A stretch of 64,000 bases of DNA from Actinobacillus genomosp. 1 (GTDB lineage Bacteria; Pseudomonadota; Gammaproteobacteria; Enterobacterales; Pasteurellaceae): the NCBI RefSeq assembly GCF_029774175.1, contig NZ_CP103834.1, positions 1 to 64,000 of the forward strand. The letters are read 5' to 3'. Below are positions 57,001-64,000 of the stretch, one piece after another. The notes under the pieces were generated by a model that saw only the letters and a list, made by a program, of their open reading frames with translations, searched no databases and was not told where the DNA came from. The position numbers and the translations under genes are program-made. How positions within the stretch are numbered: the stretch's first letter is position 1; each line of letters starts with the position of its first letter.

Positions 57001-57053
57001 CGCCCCTTGATGAATTGTGATCTTGATCACATTAGATCACGTGTAAAGGGGCG
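57001..57053 (+). promoter_or_regulatory. CRP-like palindrome inside a nested leader hairpin of typA
   Basis: TGTGATCTTGATCACA (57016-57031) matches the CRP consensus TGTGA-N6-TCACA exactly at all conserved positions. It is enclosed by CGCCCCTT (57001-57008) and AAGGGGCG (57046-57053). A TATAAT at 56993-56998 would place transcription start near 57005, just before the CRP site, so CRP bound here could repress. As RNA, the same sequence forms a strong nested hairpin at the 5' end of the typA mRNA. Confidence 0.65.
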
Positions 57054-57123
57054 ATTCCCTTCAATAAAGATTTCCACGGTGTGTATAAACGCACCCTATA
57101 TTCAACTCAATAAAGACATTTCA

Positions 57124-58971
57124 ATGCAAAATTTAGATATTAATAAATTGCGTAATATCGCAATTATCGCGCACGTTGACCACGGTAAAACAACGCTTGT
57201 AGATAAACTTTTACAACAATCAGGCACATTAGGCGAAACGCGTGGTGACGCAGACGAGCGTGTCATGGACTCAAACGATCTTGAAAAAGAACGTGGTATT
57301 ACCATTCTTGCAAAAAATACAGCGATTAACTGGAACGATTATCGTATCAACATCGTAGATACACCGGGACACGCGGACTTCGGCGGTGAAGTAGAACGTG
57401 TGCTTTCAATGGTTGATTCTGTGTTATTAGTGGTAGATGCGTTTGACGGCCCAATGCCGCAAACACGTTTCGTAACCCAAAAAGCATTTGCGCACGGTTT
57501 AAAACCGATCGTAGTTATTAATAAAGTGGACCGTCCGGGTGCACGTCCCGACTGGGTTGTGGATCAAGTATTCGATTTATTCGTAAACTTAGGCGCAACT
57601 GACGAGCAATTAGATTTCCCAATTATTTATGCATCGGCATTAATGGGTGTTGCCGGTTTAGAACACGAAGAGCTTGCGGAAGATATGACTCCGTTATTCC
57701 AAGCGATCGTTGATCACGTTGAACCGCCGAAAGTGGAATTAAACGCACCGTTCCAAATGCAAATTTCACAATTAGATTACAACAACTATGTAGGCGTAAT
57801 CGGTATCGGCCGTATCAAACGCGGTTCAATCAAACCGAACCAAACGGTTACCGTGATCGATTCTGAAGGCAAAACCCGTAACGGTAAAGTGGGTCAAGTA
57901 TTAGGTCACTTAGGTTTACAACGTTATGAAGCAACCGAAGCATTTGCCGGCGACATCATTGCAATCACCGGTTTAGGCGAATTAAATATTTCAGATACGA
58001 TTTGTGATATTAACAACGTAGAAGCATTACCGGCATTAACCGTTGATGAACCTACTGTCACGATGTTCTTCTGCGTGAATACTTCTCCGTTCTGCGGTCA
58101 AGAAGGTAAATTTGTGACATCACGTCAAATCCTTGAGCGTTTAAACAAAGAATTAGTCCATAACGTAGCATTACGTGTAGAAGAAACGCCAAATCCGGAT
58201 GAGTTCCGTGTATCCGGTCGTGGTGAGTTACACTTATCGGTATTAATCGAAAATATGCGTCGTGAAGGTTACGAATTAGCGGTATCACGTCCGAAAGTAA
58301 TCTACAAAGAAGAAAACGGTAAAAAACAAGAGCCGTTTGAACAAGTAACCATTGATATCGAAGAGCAGCACCAAGGTGCGGTAATGGAAGCATTAGGTAC
58401 TCGTAAAGGTGAAGTGAAAGATATGATTCCGGACGGTAAAGGTCGTACCCGTTTAGAATACGTGATCCCAAGCCGCGGTTTAATCGGCTTCCGTAACGAA
58501 TTTATGACGATGACATCTGGTACCGGCTTACTTTACTCAAGTTTCAGCCACTATGATGACGTAAAACCGGGTGAAATCGGTCAGCGTAAAAACGGTGTGT
58601 TAATTTCTAATGCAACCGGTAAAGCATTGGCTTACGCATTATTCGGTTTACAAGAACGCGGTAAATTAATGATCGATCACGGTGTGGATGTTTACGAAGG
58701 TCAAATTATCGGTATTCACAGCCGTGGTAACGACTTAACCGTAAACTGCTTACAAGGTAAAAAATTAACCAATATGCGTGCGTCAGGTAAAGATGATGCA
58801 ATCGTATTAACGACACCGGTAAAAATGACGTTAGAACAAGCGTTAGAATTTATCGATGATGACGAGTTAGTCGAAGTAACACCACAATCAATTCGTGTTC
58901 GTAAACGTTTATTAACCGAAAATGATCGTAAACGTGCGGGTCGTACCACAACAAGTACCAGCACGAAATAA
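57124..58971 (+). CDS. typA: GTP-binding protein TypA/BipA
   Basis: TypA is a ribosome-associated translational GTPase needed for ribosome assembly and growth at low temperature or stress. The start is at 57124 (MQNLDINKLRNIAIIAHVDHGKTT), because homologues begin close to there; the upstream frame runs through the leader hairpin. The 615-residue product has G1 AHVDHGKTT, G2 EKERGITI, G3 DTPGHADFGGEVERV, G4 NKVDRPGAR, EF-G-like domains III and V, and the TypA-specific C-terminal domain ending RKRLLTENDRKRAGR. The gene is monocistronic. Its leader may be CRP-regulated. Confidence 0.96.
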   Translation: MQNLDINKLRNIAIIAHVDHGKTTLVDKLLQQSGTLGETRGDADERVMDSNDLEKERGITILAKNTAINWNDYRINIVDTPGHADFGGEVERVLSMVDSVLLVVDAFDGPMPQTRFVTQKAFAHGLKPIVVINKVDRPGARPDWVVDQVFDLFVNLGATDEQLDFPIIYASALMGVAGLEHEELAEDMTPLFQAIVDHVEPPKVELNAPFQMQISQLDYNNYVGVIGIGRIKRGSIKPNQTVTVIDSEGKTRNGKVGQVLGHLGLQRYEATEAFAGDIIAITGLGELNISDTICDINNVEALPALTVDEPTVTMFFCVNTSPFCGQEGKFVTSRQILERLNKELVHNVALRVEETPNPDEFRVSGRGELHLSVLIENMRREGYELAVSRPKVIYKEENGKKQEPFEQVTIDIEEQHQGAVMEALGTRKGEVKDMIPDGKGRTRLEYVIPSRGLIGFRNEFMTMTSGTGLLYSSFSHYDDVKPGEIGQRKNGVLISNATGKALAYALFGLQERGKLMIDHGVDVYEGQIIGIHSRGNDLTVNCLQGKKLTNMRASGKDDAIVLTTPVKMTLEQALEFIDDDELVEVTPQSIRVRKRLLTENDRKRAGRTTTSTSTK

Positions 58972-58990
58972 TTTGTATTAGTTTAATGAA

Positions 58991-59028
58991 ATGCTCGCTG
59001 CTATTACCTAGCAAGCGGGCATTTTTTT
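58991..59028 (+). terminator. Intrinsic terminator after typA
   Basis: ATGCTCGCTGC (58991-59001) pairs imperfectly with GCAAGCGGGCAT (59011-59022), one G-U pair and one bulged base, followed by TTTTTT. The stem is GC-rich. Confidence 0.8.
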
Positions 59029-59129
59029 AGGATTTTTTGCAAAAAGCTGATAGAATTTGACCGCTTACCAGTCTGTCGAAACTGGCATTTGCCACTGAAT
59101 AATTAGCTCAATTTTATAAGGAATGAATT

Positions 59130-59393
59130 ATGTTCGTAGAAATTTATGGTCGTATGACTTGCCCATACTGCACACGTGCAAAAGCGTTAGCGGAAAAAAT
59201 GAAAGGCGAATTAGCTGATTTCGATTTTAAATTTATCGATATGATTGCCGAAGGTATTTCAAAAGAAGATTTAGAACCGCGTGTCGGCAAACCGGTTGCA
59301 ACTGTGCCGCAAATTTTCTTAGATAACGTTCACGTTGGCGGTTGTACTGATTTCCAAGCGTTAGTGAAAGAAAAATTCGGGATTGAAGTTTAA
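59130..59393 (+). CDS. grxA: Glutaredoxin 1
   Basis: GrxA is a glutathione-dependent dithiol oxidoreductase; in E. coli it is a hydrogen donor for ribonucleotide reductase. The 87-residue protein closely follows E. coli GrxA (85 residues): GRMTCPYCTRAKALAEKM with the redox-active CPYC (11-14), RVGKPVATVPQIFLDNVHVGGCTDF with the cis-Pro TVPQ, and the GSH-binding GGxTDF. The family usually has GGYTDF, so the Cys at that position is a minor variation. Ribosome binding site AAGGAATG. A terminator shared with rph follows. Confidence 0.95.
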   Translation: MFVEIYGRMTCPYCTRAKALAEKMKGELADFDFKFIDMIAEGISKEDLEPRVGKPVATVPQIFLDNVHVGGCTDFQALVKEKFGIEV

Positions 59394-59413
59394 TTACTAA
59401 TCATTAGAAACAA

Positions 59414-59448
59414 AAACGGCACAAGTATTTAATTTACTTGTGCCGTTT
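59414..59448. terminator. Bidirectional intrinsic terminator between grxA and rph
   Basis: AAACGGCACAAGTA (59414-59427) and TACTTGTGCCGTTT (59435-59448) form a 14-bp perfect stem, 7-base loop. A and T runs flank it in both directions. Confidence 0.93.
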
Positions 59449-59451
59449 AGT

Positions 59452-60168
59452 TTATAGGCCTAACGCTTTACGTTGAGCATCTAACAATTGATTAATGCCT
59501 TGATGAGCAAGGTCAAGTAATTGTAACAATTCCATATGTGAGAACGGCTCGCCTTCCGCAGTGCCTTGCACTTCGACTAATCTGCCGTCTTCGACCATCA
59601 CCACGTTCATATCCGTTTCGGCATTTGAGTCTTCAACATATTCCAAATCACATACCGCATTACCATCCACGATACCGACAGAAATTGCTGCCACTAAACC
59701 TTTCATCGGATTTTCTTTCAGTACGCCGTCAGCGACTAATTTACTCATCGCATCGTGTAAAGCCACACACGCACCGGTAATTGCCGCCGTACGAGTACCT
59801 CCATCTGCTTGAATCACATCACAATCAACCGTAACCGTACGTTCGCCAAGTGCTTTTAAATCGACTACTGCACGTAATGAGCGTGCGATAAGACGTTGAA
59901 TTTCCATGGTTCTGCCGCCTTGTTTACCTTTTGCCGCTTCACGCTGCATACGGCTGTGAGTAGAGCGTGGTAACATACCGTATTCAGCGGTTACCCAGCC
60001 CTGTTGCTGACCTTTTAAAAAGCGAGGAACCGTTTCTTCCACGGTTGCATTACATAAAACTTTGGTTTCGCCGAATTCGACTAAAACGGAACCTTCCGCA
60101 TAACGAGTATAGTGACGAGTAATTTTTACCGGACGAACTTGATTCAGTTCACGATTATTTGGGCGCAT
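59452..60168 (-). CDS. rph: RNase PH
   Basis: RNase PH is a phosphorolytic 3'-5' exoribonuclease that trims tRNA precursors. The 238-residue protein is full length; unlike the well-known truncated rph of E. coli K-12, it runs to the normal C terminus (QLLDLAHQGINQLLDAQRKALGL). Core motifs are GSVLVEFGETKVLCNATVEE, RSTHSRMQREAAKGKQGGRTMEIQRLIARSLRAVVDLKALGERT and CDVIQADGGTRTAAITGACVAL with the phosphate-binding region. It stands divergent from aldA. Confidence 0.97.
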   Translation of the reverse strand: MRPNNRELNQVRPVKITRHYTRYAEGSVLVEFGETKVLCNATVEETVPRFLKGQQQGWVTAEYGMLPRSTHSRMQREAAKGKQGGRTMEIQRLIARSLRAVVDLKALGERTVTVDCDVIQADGGTRTAAITGACVALHDAMSKLVADGVLKENPMKGLVAAISVGIVDGNAVCDLEYVEDSNAETDMNVVMVEDGRLVEVQGTAEGEPFSHMELLQLLDLAHQGINQLLDAQRKALGL

Positions 60169-60325
60169 GATTTCTTCCTTTTAATAAAAAATTTTCGCCA
60201 TTTTAACAAATAAACGTACGGATAGCTTTTCATTTCTAAAAATGACCGAAAAATACGAATCTAGGAAAAATCGGGCATTTTTATTTGTGTTTATCGATTA
60301 AATGTAAGCTATTTCGCTTTCTTTA

Positions 60326-60366
60326 TGTGATTTAGTTCTCATTTCTGATGATTAGAATAGTATTTT
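60326..60366 (+). promoter_or_regulatory. CRP-like site and -10 element upstream of aldA
   Basis: TGTGATTTAGTTCTCA (60326-60341) has TGTGA-N6-TCTCA, one mismatch from TGTGA-N6-TCACA. TATTTT (60361-60366) is a possible -10 box placing the CRP centre near -40, the class II position. E. coli aldA is CRP-activated, which supports this. The whole gap 60169-60452 is AT-rich and contains no other feature I can support. Confidence 0.55.
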
Positions 60367-60452
60367 GTTGCGTATTTGTTAAATTAAAACTAAATTTTAA
60401 CAAATATTTAATATTTTAAAACTACTTGGATTCATCAAATGGAGATCAAACT

Positions 60453-61892
60453 ATGAAAATTATCCGTTCCTTTATTAATGGTAAGTTTGTCAGCAGCTTA
60501 ACAGGCACTTATGTGGATGTATTAAATCCGGCAACAGAAGAAGTGATTGCAAGAGAAGTGCAATCTTCTGCCGCAGATGTTGAAACGGCTTTAAGTGCAG
60601 CTCGTGCGGCACAACCGAGTTGGGAACGGCTGCCGGCGGTGGAAAGAGGCGTATATTTACATAAAATCGCCGACGGTATTCGCCAACGTGCCGATGAACT
60701 GACCGATGTGATTGTGGCTGAAGGCGGAAAAACGAAAGATCTTGCTCGTATTGAAGTGATGTTTACCGCGGATTATTTAGATTATCAAGCGGAATGGGCT
60801 CGTCGTTACGAAGGTGAAATTATTCAAAGTGATAGACCGAGAGAAAATATTTTATTATTTAAACGTCCTTTAGGCGTTATCGGCGGTATTTTACCTTGGA
60901 ACTTCCCTTTCTTTTTGATTGCGCGTAAAGCGGGACCTGCATTAGTTACCGGTAATACGATTGTCATTAAACCAAGCAGCTTAACACCGATTAACTGTGA
61001 GATTTTCTGTGAAATTGTGGAAAGCGTAGGTTTACCGGCAGGTGTATTTAACGTGGTGAATGGCGGTGTTGAAGTCGGTCAAGCTCTGGCAAGCAGTAAA
61101 AATGTGGATATGGTCAGTTTAACCGGCTCGGTCGGTGCCGGACGTGCGGTAATGGAAGCGGCAGCGAAAAATATTACTAAAGTTTCACTTGAGTTAGGCG
61201 GTAAAGCACCGGCAATCGTTTTGAAAGATGCCGATTTAGATTTGGCGGTGAAATCAATAATTGCTTCAAGAGTGGGTAACTCAGGTCAAATTTGTAACTG
61301 TGCCGAACGTGTCTATGTACATAATAGTGTTAAGGACGCATTTATTGAAAAAGCGGTTGAGGCAATGAAAGCGGTGCGTTATGGCAATCCGGCGGAAGCG
61401 GATGTCGGTAGTATCGAAATGGGGCCGTTAATTGAGGAAAGAGCGGTAGAACGAGTAAAAGAAAAAGTAGAACGTGCGTTAGATCAAGGTGCAAGATTAG
61501 TATGTGGCGGTAAACGTGCGGAAAGCAAAGGGTTCTATTTTGAACCGACCGTGTTAGTCGATATTAAAAATGATATGGATATTATGCATGAGGAAACCTT
61601 CGGTCCGGTCTTGCCGATTATGGGATTTGATACGCTTGATGAAGCGTTAGCGTTAGCGAATGATAGCGAATACGGCTTAACCAGTTCTGTTTATACCACG
61701 AATTTAAACGAAGCGTTTTATGTGACACGCCGTTTACAGTTCGGTGAAACTTATATCAATCGTGAAAACTTTGAAGCAATGCAAGGTTTCCATGCTGGCT
61801 GGAAGAAATCAGGTTTAGGCGGCGCGGATGGAAAACACGGTTTGGAGGAATTTTTACAAACGCAAGTAGTTTATTTAGAAACCGACATCTAA
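60453..61892 (+). CDS. aldA: Lactaldehyde/glycolaldehyde dehydrogenase
   Basis: AldA oxidises L-lactaldehyde (from fucose or rhamnose) and glycolaldehyde with NAD+. The start at 60453 (MKIIRSFINGKFV) is 8 bases after GGAG. The 479-residue length equals E. coli AldA, and long stretches match it: FTADYLDYQAEWARRYEGEI, GGILPWNFPFFLIARK (NAD site), LELGGKAPAIVLKDADLDLAVK with the active-site Glu, NSGQICNCAERVYV with the catalytic Cys, and ETYINRENFEAMQGFHAGW. The usual sugar-pathway neighbours (fuc/rha) are not adjacent. The gene is monocistronic, with a terminator downstream. Confidence 0.95.
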   Translation: MKIIRSFINGKFVSSLTGTYVDVLNPATEEVIAREVQSSAADVETALSAARAAQPSWERLPAVERGVYLHKIADGIRQRADELTDVIVAEGGKTKDLARIEVMFTADYLDYQAEWARRYEGEIIQSDRPRENILLFKRPLGVIGGILPWNFPFFLIARKAGPALVTGNTIVIKPSSLTPINCEIFCEIVESVGLPAGVFNVVNGGVEVGQALASSKNVDMVSLTGSVGAGRAVMEAAAKNITKVSLELGGKAPAIVLKDADLDLAVKSIIASRVGNSGQICNCAERVYVHNSVKDAFIEKAVEAMKAVRYGNPAEADVGSIEMGPLIEERAVERVKEKVERALDQGARLVCGGKRAESKGFYFEPTVLVDIKNDMDIMHEETFGPVLPIMGFDTLDEALALANDSEYGLTSSVYTTNLNEAFYVTRRLQFGETYINRENFEAMQGFHAGWKKSGLGGADGKHGLEEFLQTQVVYLETDI

Positions 61893-61910
61893 TCATATTA
61901 TCCAAAAATA

Positions 61911-61947
61911 AAAAATCTCAATTGCGAAAGCGGTTGAGATTTTTTAT
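61911..61947 (+). terminator. Intrinsic terminator after aldA
   Basis: AAAAATCTCAATTGC (61911-61925) and GCGGTTGAGATTTTT (61930-61944) pair with a GAAA tetraloop and two G-U pairs, followed by more T. Confidence 0.9.
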
Positions 61948-62034
61948 TTTCAGAAAACTTCTCTCACTCTTTAACTTACAATCTTAGCTAAAAAAGGCTA
62001 GAATTATTTCAGACAAATAAAATAAGGAATAATT

Positions 62035-62898
62035 ATGATTTATAGTATGACCGCTTTCGCCCATTTAGAAATTAAAAAAGAATGGGGCAATGCCGTGTGG
62101 GAAATCCGCTCGGTGAATCAACGTTTTTTAGAGACCTATTTTCGTCTGCCGGAGCAATTCCGTAATTTAGAAATGACTTTGCGCGAGCGTTTACGTGCAT
62201 CATTAACACGCGGTAAAGTGGAATGTAGTTTACGTATCGAATTAAGTAATAACCAAAACAGTGAATTGGCATTAAATAAAGAGTATGCGGAAAAGGTAAT
62301 CAGCTCATTACAAACTTTGCGAGGCATTGCCGGTGAGGGCGAGATCAACTTAGTGGATATTTTACGTTATCCGGGCGTGGTCGATGCTCAAACACAAGAT
62401 TTGGATCAAATCAGGCAAGATCTGTTAGCCGGTTTTGAACAAATTTTAGCGGACTTTATTGCGATGCGTGGTCGTGAAGGTGCCAATTTACAAGCACTGA
62501 TCCAACAGCGTTTAGACACAATTGCCGAGATCGCAACCAAAGTACAAGCACAGATGCCGGAAATTCTGCAATGGCAGAAAGATAAATTACAACAACGTTT
62601 TGATGAGCTGAATTTACAATTAGATCCGCAACGTTTAGAGCAAGAAATGGTGTTAACCGCACAGCGTGTGGATGTGGCGGAAGAATTAGACCGCTTACAA
62701 TTACACGTGAAAGAAACGACTAACGTCTTGAAAAAAGGCGGAGCGGTTGGTCGTAAATTGGACTTTATGATGCAAGAATTAAACCGTGAATCTAATACAT
62801 TAGCATCAAAATCAATTAATGCGGATGTAACCAATTCGGCGGTTGAATTAAAAGTGTTAATCGAACAAATGCGTGAGCAAATTCAAAATTTAGAGTAG
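62035..62898 (+). CDS. yicC: YicC family protein (endoribonuclease-like)
   Basis: YicC proteins are conserved and stress-related; E. coli YicC has been reported to have RNase activity. The 287-residue protein begins IYSMTAFAHLEIKKEWGNAVWEIRSVNQRFLE, the family N-terminal signature. It has ALTRGKVECSLRIEL-like sequence (RASLTRGKVECSLRIEL) and a helical C-terminal DUF1732 domain: QEMVLTAQRVDVAEELDRLQLHVKET, KKGGAVGRKLDFMMQELNRESNTLASKS and VELKVLIEQMREQIQNLE. In E. coli, yicC lies next to rph; here rph is separated from it by aldA, a slight rearrangement. Confidence 0.93.
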   Translation: MIYSMTAFAHLEIKKEWGNAVWEIRSVNQRFLETYFRLPEQFRNLEMTLRERLRASLTRGKVECSLRIELSNNQNSELALNKEYAEKVISSLQTLRGIAGEGEINLVDILRYPGVVDAQTQDLDQIRQDLLAGFEQILADFIAMRGREGANLQALIQQRLDTIAEIATKVQAQMPEILQWQKDKLQQRFDELNLQLDPQRLEQEMVLTAQRVDVAEELDRLQLHVKETTNVLKKGGAVGRKLDFMMQELNRESNTLASKSINADVTNSAVELKVLIEQMREQIQNLE

Positions 62899-62906
62899 GT
62901 GTTTTT

Positions 62907-63794
62907 ATGACGTGTGAATGTAGCAAAATCAGTAATAGTCACCCAGATCTCTGCGTGCAACTTTCTCAGTATCGTTTAATTGAAATTGCAGGTGTGGATG
63001 CTGAGAAATATCTTCAAGGACAATTAACCTGTGATGTAGCGAAACTGGCAGAAGGTGAGCATACTTTAACTTGCCATTGTGATCCGAAAGGCAAAATGAG
63101 TGCGTTAATCCGTTTATATCGTCAAGCGGCAGATAAATTTATCGCCATGATTCATGCGGATTTATTACCGGAAGCACTTAACCAATTAAAAAAATATGCG
63201 GTGTTTTCTAAGGTTACTTTCACCGAATTAGATATGCCGATTTATGGCGTAACAAGCGGTGAGATTTTGGCAAAACTTTGCGAAAATACGACCGCTTTGG
63301 TGATTCCGCAAGGGCAAAAACGTGCGATTGTTTGGGGCGAAACGCTAGAAACCAATGCCGACAGCCAATTGTGGGATTTAATCGACATTCAAGACGGGAT
63401 TCCGATGTTGCTAAAAGCGAATCAATTTGAATTGATTCCGCAGGCAACCAATTTACAAGCGGTCGAAAATGCGATTTCTTTTACTAAAGGCTGTTATATC
63501 GGGCAAGAAACAGTAGCGCGTGCAAAATATCGTGGTGCGAATAAGCGAGCAATGTTTACTTTAGTCGGCAAATTTGAAGGTGAGGTGAGCTTACCGGAGG
63601 TTGGTGGCTCGGTTGAAATGCAGCTTGGTGAAAATTGGCGTGCAACCGGCACAATCTTAAATAGCGTGGCATATCAAAATAAACTTTGGTTGCAAGTGGT
63701 AATGAATAATGATGTTGAAGCAGATAGCGCATTTAGAATCAACGGAATTCCATTAGCCATTTGCGATTTGCCTTACAGCTTTAAAGACGCATAA
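62907..63794 (+). CDS. ygfZ: Folate-binding iron-sulfur assembly protein YgfZ
   Basis: YgfZ uses tetrahydrofolate to help make or repair certain iron-sulfur enzymes (for example MiaB) and resists oxidative stress. The 295-residue protein is related to the glycine-cleavage T-protein. It has the family hallmark KGCYIGQETVARAKYRG (near residue 196-212) with the conserved Cys, and LSQYRLIEIAGVDAEKYLQGQLTCDV near the N terminus. It starts 8 bases after yicC and may be coupled to it. The coding sequence contains an inverted USS pair (63252-63297). The convergent neighbour encodes a ferredoxin, also iron-sulfur related. Confidence 0.94.
   Translation: MTCECSKISNSHPDLCVQLSQYRLIEIAGVDAEKYLQGQLTCDVAKLAEGEHTLTCHCDPKGKMSALIRLYRQAADKFIAMIHADLLPEALNQLKKYAVFSKVTFTELDMPIYGVTSGEILAKLCENTTALVIPQGQKRAIVWGETLETNADSQLWDLIDIQDGIPMLLKANQFELIPQATNLQAVENAISFTKGCYIGQETVARAKYRGANKRAMFTLVGKFEGEVSLPEVGGSVEMQLGENWRATGTILNSVAYQNKLWLQVVMNNDVEADSAFRINGIPLAICDLPYSFKDA
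63252..63297. repeat. Inverted USS pair inside ygfZ
   Basis: ACAAGCGGT (63252-63260) faces CGACCGCTT (63289-63297), with GATTTTGGCAAAACTTTGCG between. It encodes part of a surface segment (TSGEILAKLCENTTALV) of YgfZ, another example of a USS pair retained inside a gene. Confidence 0.8.
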
Positions 63795-63796
63795 AC

Positions 63797-63832
63797 AAAA
63801 AACGGAGAATGAACCTTCATTCTCCGTTTTTT
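63797..63832. terminator. Bidirectional terminator between ygfZ and the ferredoxin gene
   Basis: AAAAAACGGAGAATGAA (63797-63813) and TTCATTCTCCGTTTTTT (63816-63832) form a 17-bp perfect hairpin with a 2-base central spacer. It suits both convergent genes. Confidence 0.93.
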
Positions 63833-63844
63833 TACATTTTATTT

Positions 63845-64000
63845 TTATATCTTATCCGGGTGATGAATCATCACAAATCTTTCCCATAACTCTTCTTGCG
63901 TTTCTTGATGTTCCGGATCCGGAATAATACAGTTAGTAATCGGGCAAACTTTTTGACAAGTCGGCTTTTCATAATGTCCGACACATTCGGTACATAACAC
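63845..64000 (-). CDS. yfhL: YfhL-type 2[4Fe-4S] ferredoxin (C-terminal part only)
   Basis: The frame is open from the window edge at 64000 to a TAA at 63845-63847 and encodes the last 51 residues of a small ferredoxin. The visible cysteines follow C-x2-C-x8-C-x3-CP (CTECVGHYEKPTCQKVCP), the insertion-containing second cluster motif of the YfhL/Allochromatium-type ferredoxins. The C-terminal extension ITNCIIPDPEHQETQEELWERFVMIHHPDKI matches E. coli YfhL in layout. The N-terminal part with the first cluster lies outside the window. It probably transfers electrons in iron-sulfur or tRNA modification metabolism. Confidence 0.85.
   Translation of the reverse strand: MLCTECVGHYEKPTCQKVCPITNCIIPDPEHQETQEELWERFVMIHHPDKI

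Noticed and set aside
57007..57123. N-terminal extension of typA by 39 codons from 57007
   Set aside because: The extension runs through the leader hairpin and CRP palindrome, and homologues start at about MQNLDINKLRN or later. The ATG at 57124 is preferred.
60169..60452. Small RNA gene in the rph-aldA gap
   Set aside because: I see no terminator-bounded hairpin or strong promoter pair apart from the aldA promoter elements. AT-rich sequence alone is not evidence.
1..64000. Prophage, IS element, toxin-antitoxin, defence or CRISPR system
   Set aside because: No transposase, integrase, repeat-spacer array, nuclease-type defence gene or toxin pair was recognised. The gene content is almost wholly conserved housekeeping.

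Overview
The window is a gene-dense, AT-leaning chromosomal segment that opens exactly on dnaA. It belongs to a gamma-proteobacterium of the family Pasteurellaceae. Two things support this: protein and gene-order resemblance to Haemophilus/Actinobacillus, and the very frequent 9-mer ACAAGCGGT (or its complement), the core of the Actinobacillus pleuropneumoniae-type DNA uptake signal sequence (USS), as opposed to the AAGTGCGGT core of H. influenzae. Actinobacillus sensu stricto, probably A. pleuropneumoniae or a close relative, is my best guess. I see no prophage, insertion sequence, CRISPR array, tRNA or rRNA. No gene-free stretch exceeds 300 bases; the longest is about 284 bases (60169-60452).

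Layout. 1-3606: replication genes dnaA-dnaN-recF. 3675-9212: periplasmic Cu/Zn superoxide dismutase, asd, a general porin, lpxB and sohB. 9358-28061: the complete division and cell wall (dcw) cluster, mraZ-rsmH-ftsL-ftsI-murE-murF-mraY-murD-ftsW-murG-murC-ddl-ftsQ-ftsA-ftsZ-lpxC. 28166-29900: recN with a LexA box. 30024-34827 (minus): a NikA/DppA-type ABC importer. 35042-36622: prfC (minus). 36819-44783: two tandem DUF805 membrane proteins, pth, ychF, a small membrane methyltransferase-like protein, two small lipoproteins, yecM, argS and obgE. 44858-51809: an unrecognised protein, rlmB, pssA, ileS and ribF. 52128-54992: nadR translationally coupled to a metallophosphoesterase, then arcA. 55044-64000: an opacity-type outer membrane protein, kdsC, yggS, typA, grxA, rph, aldA, yicC, ygfZ and the C-terminal end of a YfhL-type ferredoxin.

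Most of the window is housekeeping. The points deserving a second look are regulatory or structural. (1) ftsI is split by a one-base frameshift at a run of seven A. (2) A four-unit, 10-bp-periodic TGGNN array lies in front of mraZ and fits the known MraZ operator architecture. (3) A canonical intrinsic terminator and two inverted USS hairpins lie inside the dcw cluster. (4) The typA leader is a nested hairpin containing a near-perfect CRP palindrome. (5) An intrinsic-terminator-like hairpin separates the ABC binding-protein gene from its permease genes. (6) A possible 25-codon leader ORF precedes mraY. (7) A metallophosphoesterase overlaps nadR. (8) A mini-lipoprotein resembles the C-terminal domain of its SlyB/Pcp-like neighbour. 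I did not find a convincing wholly new multi-gene system.
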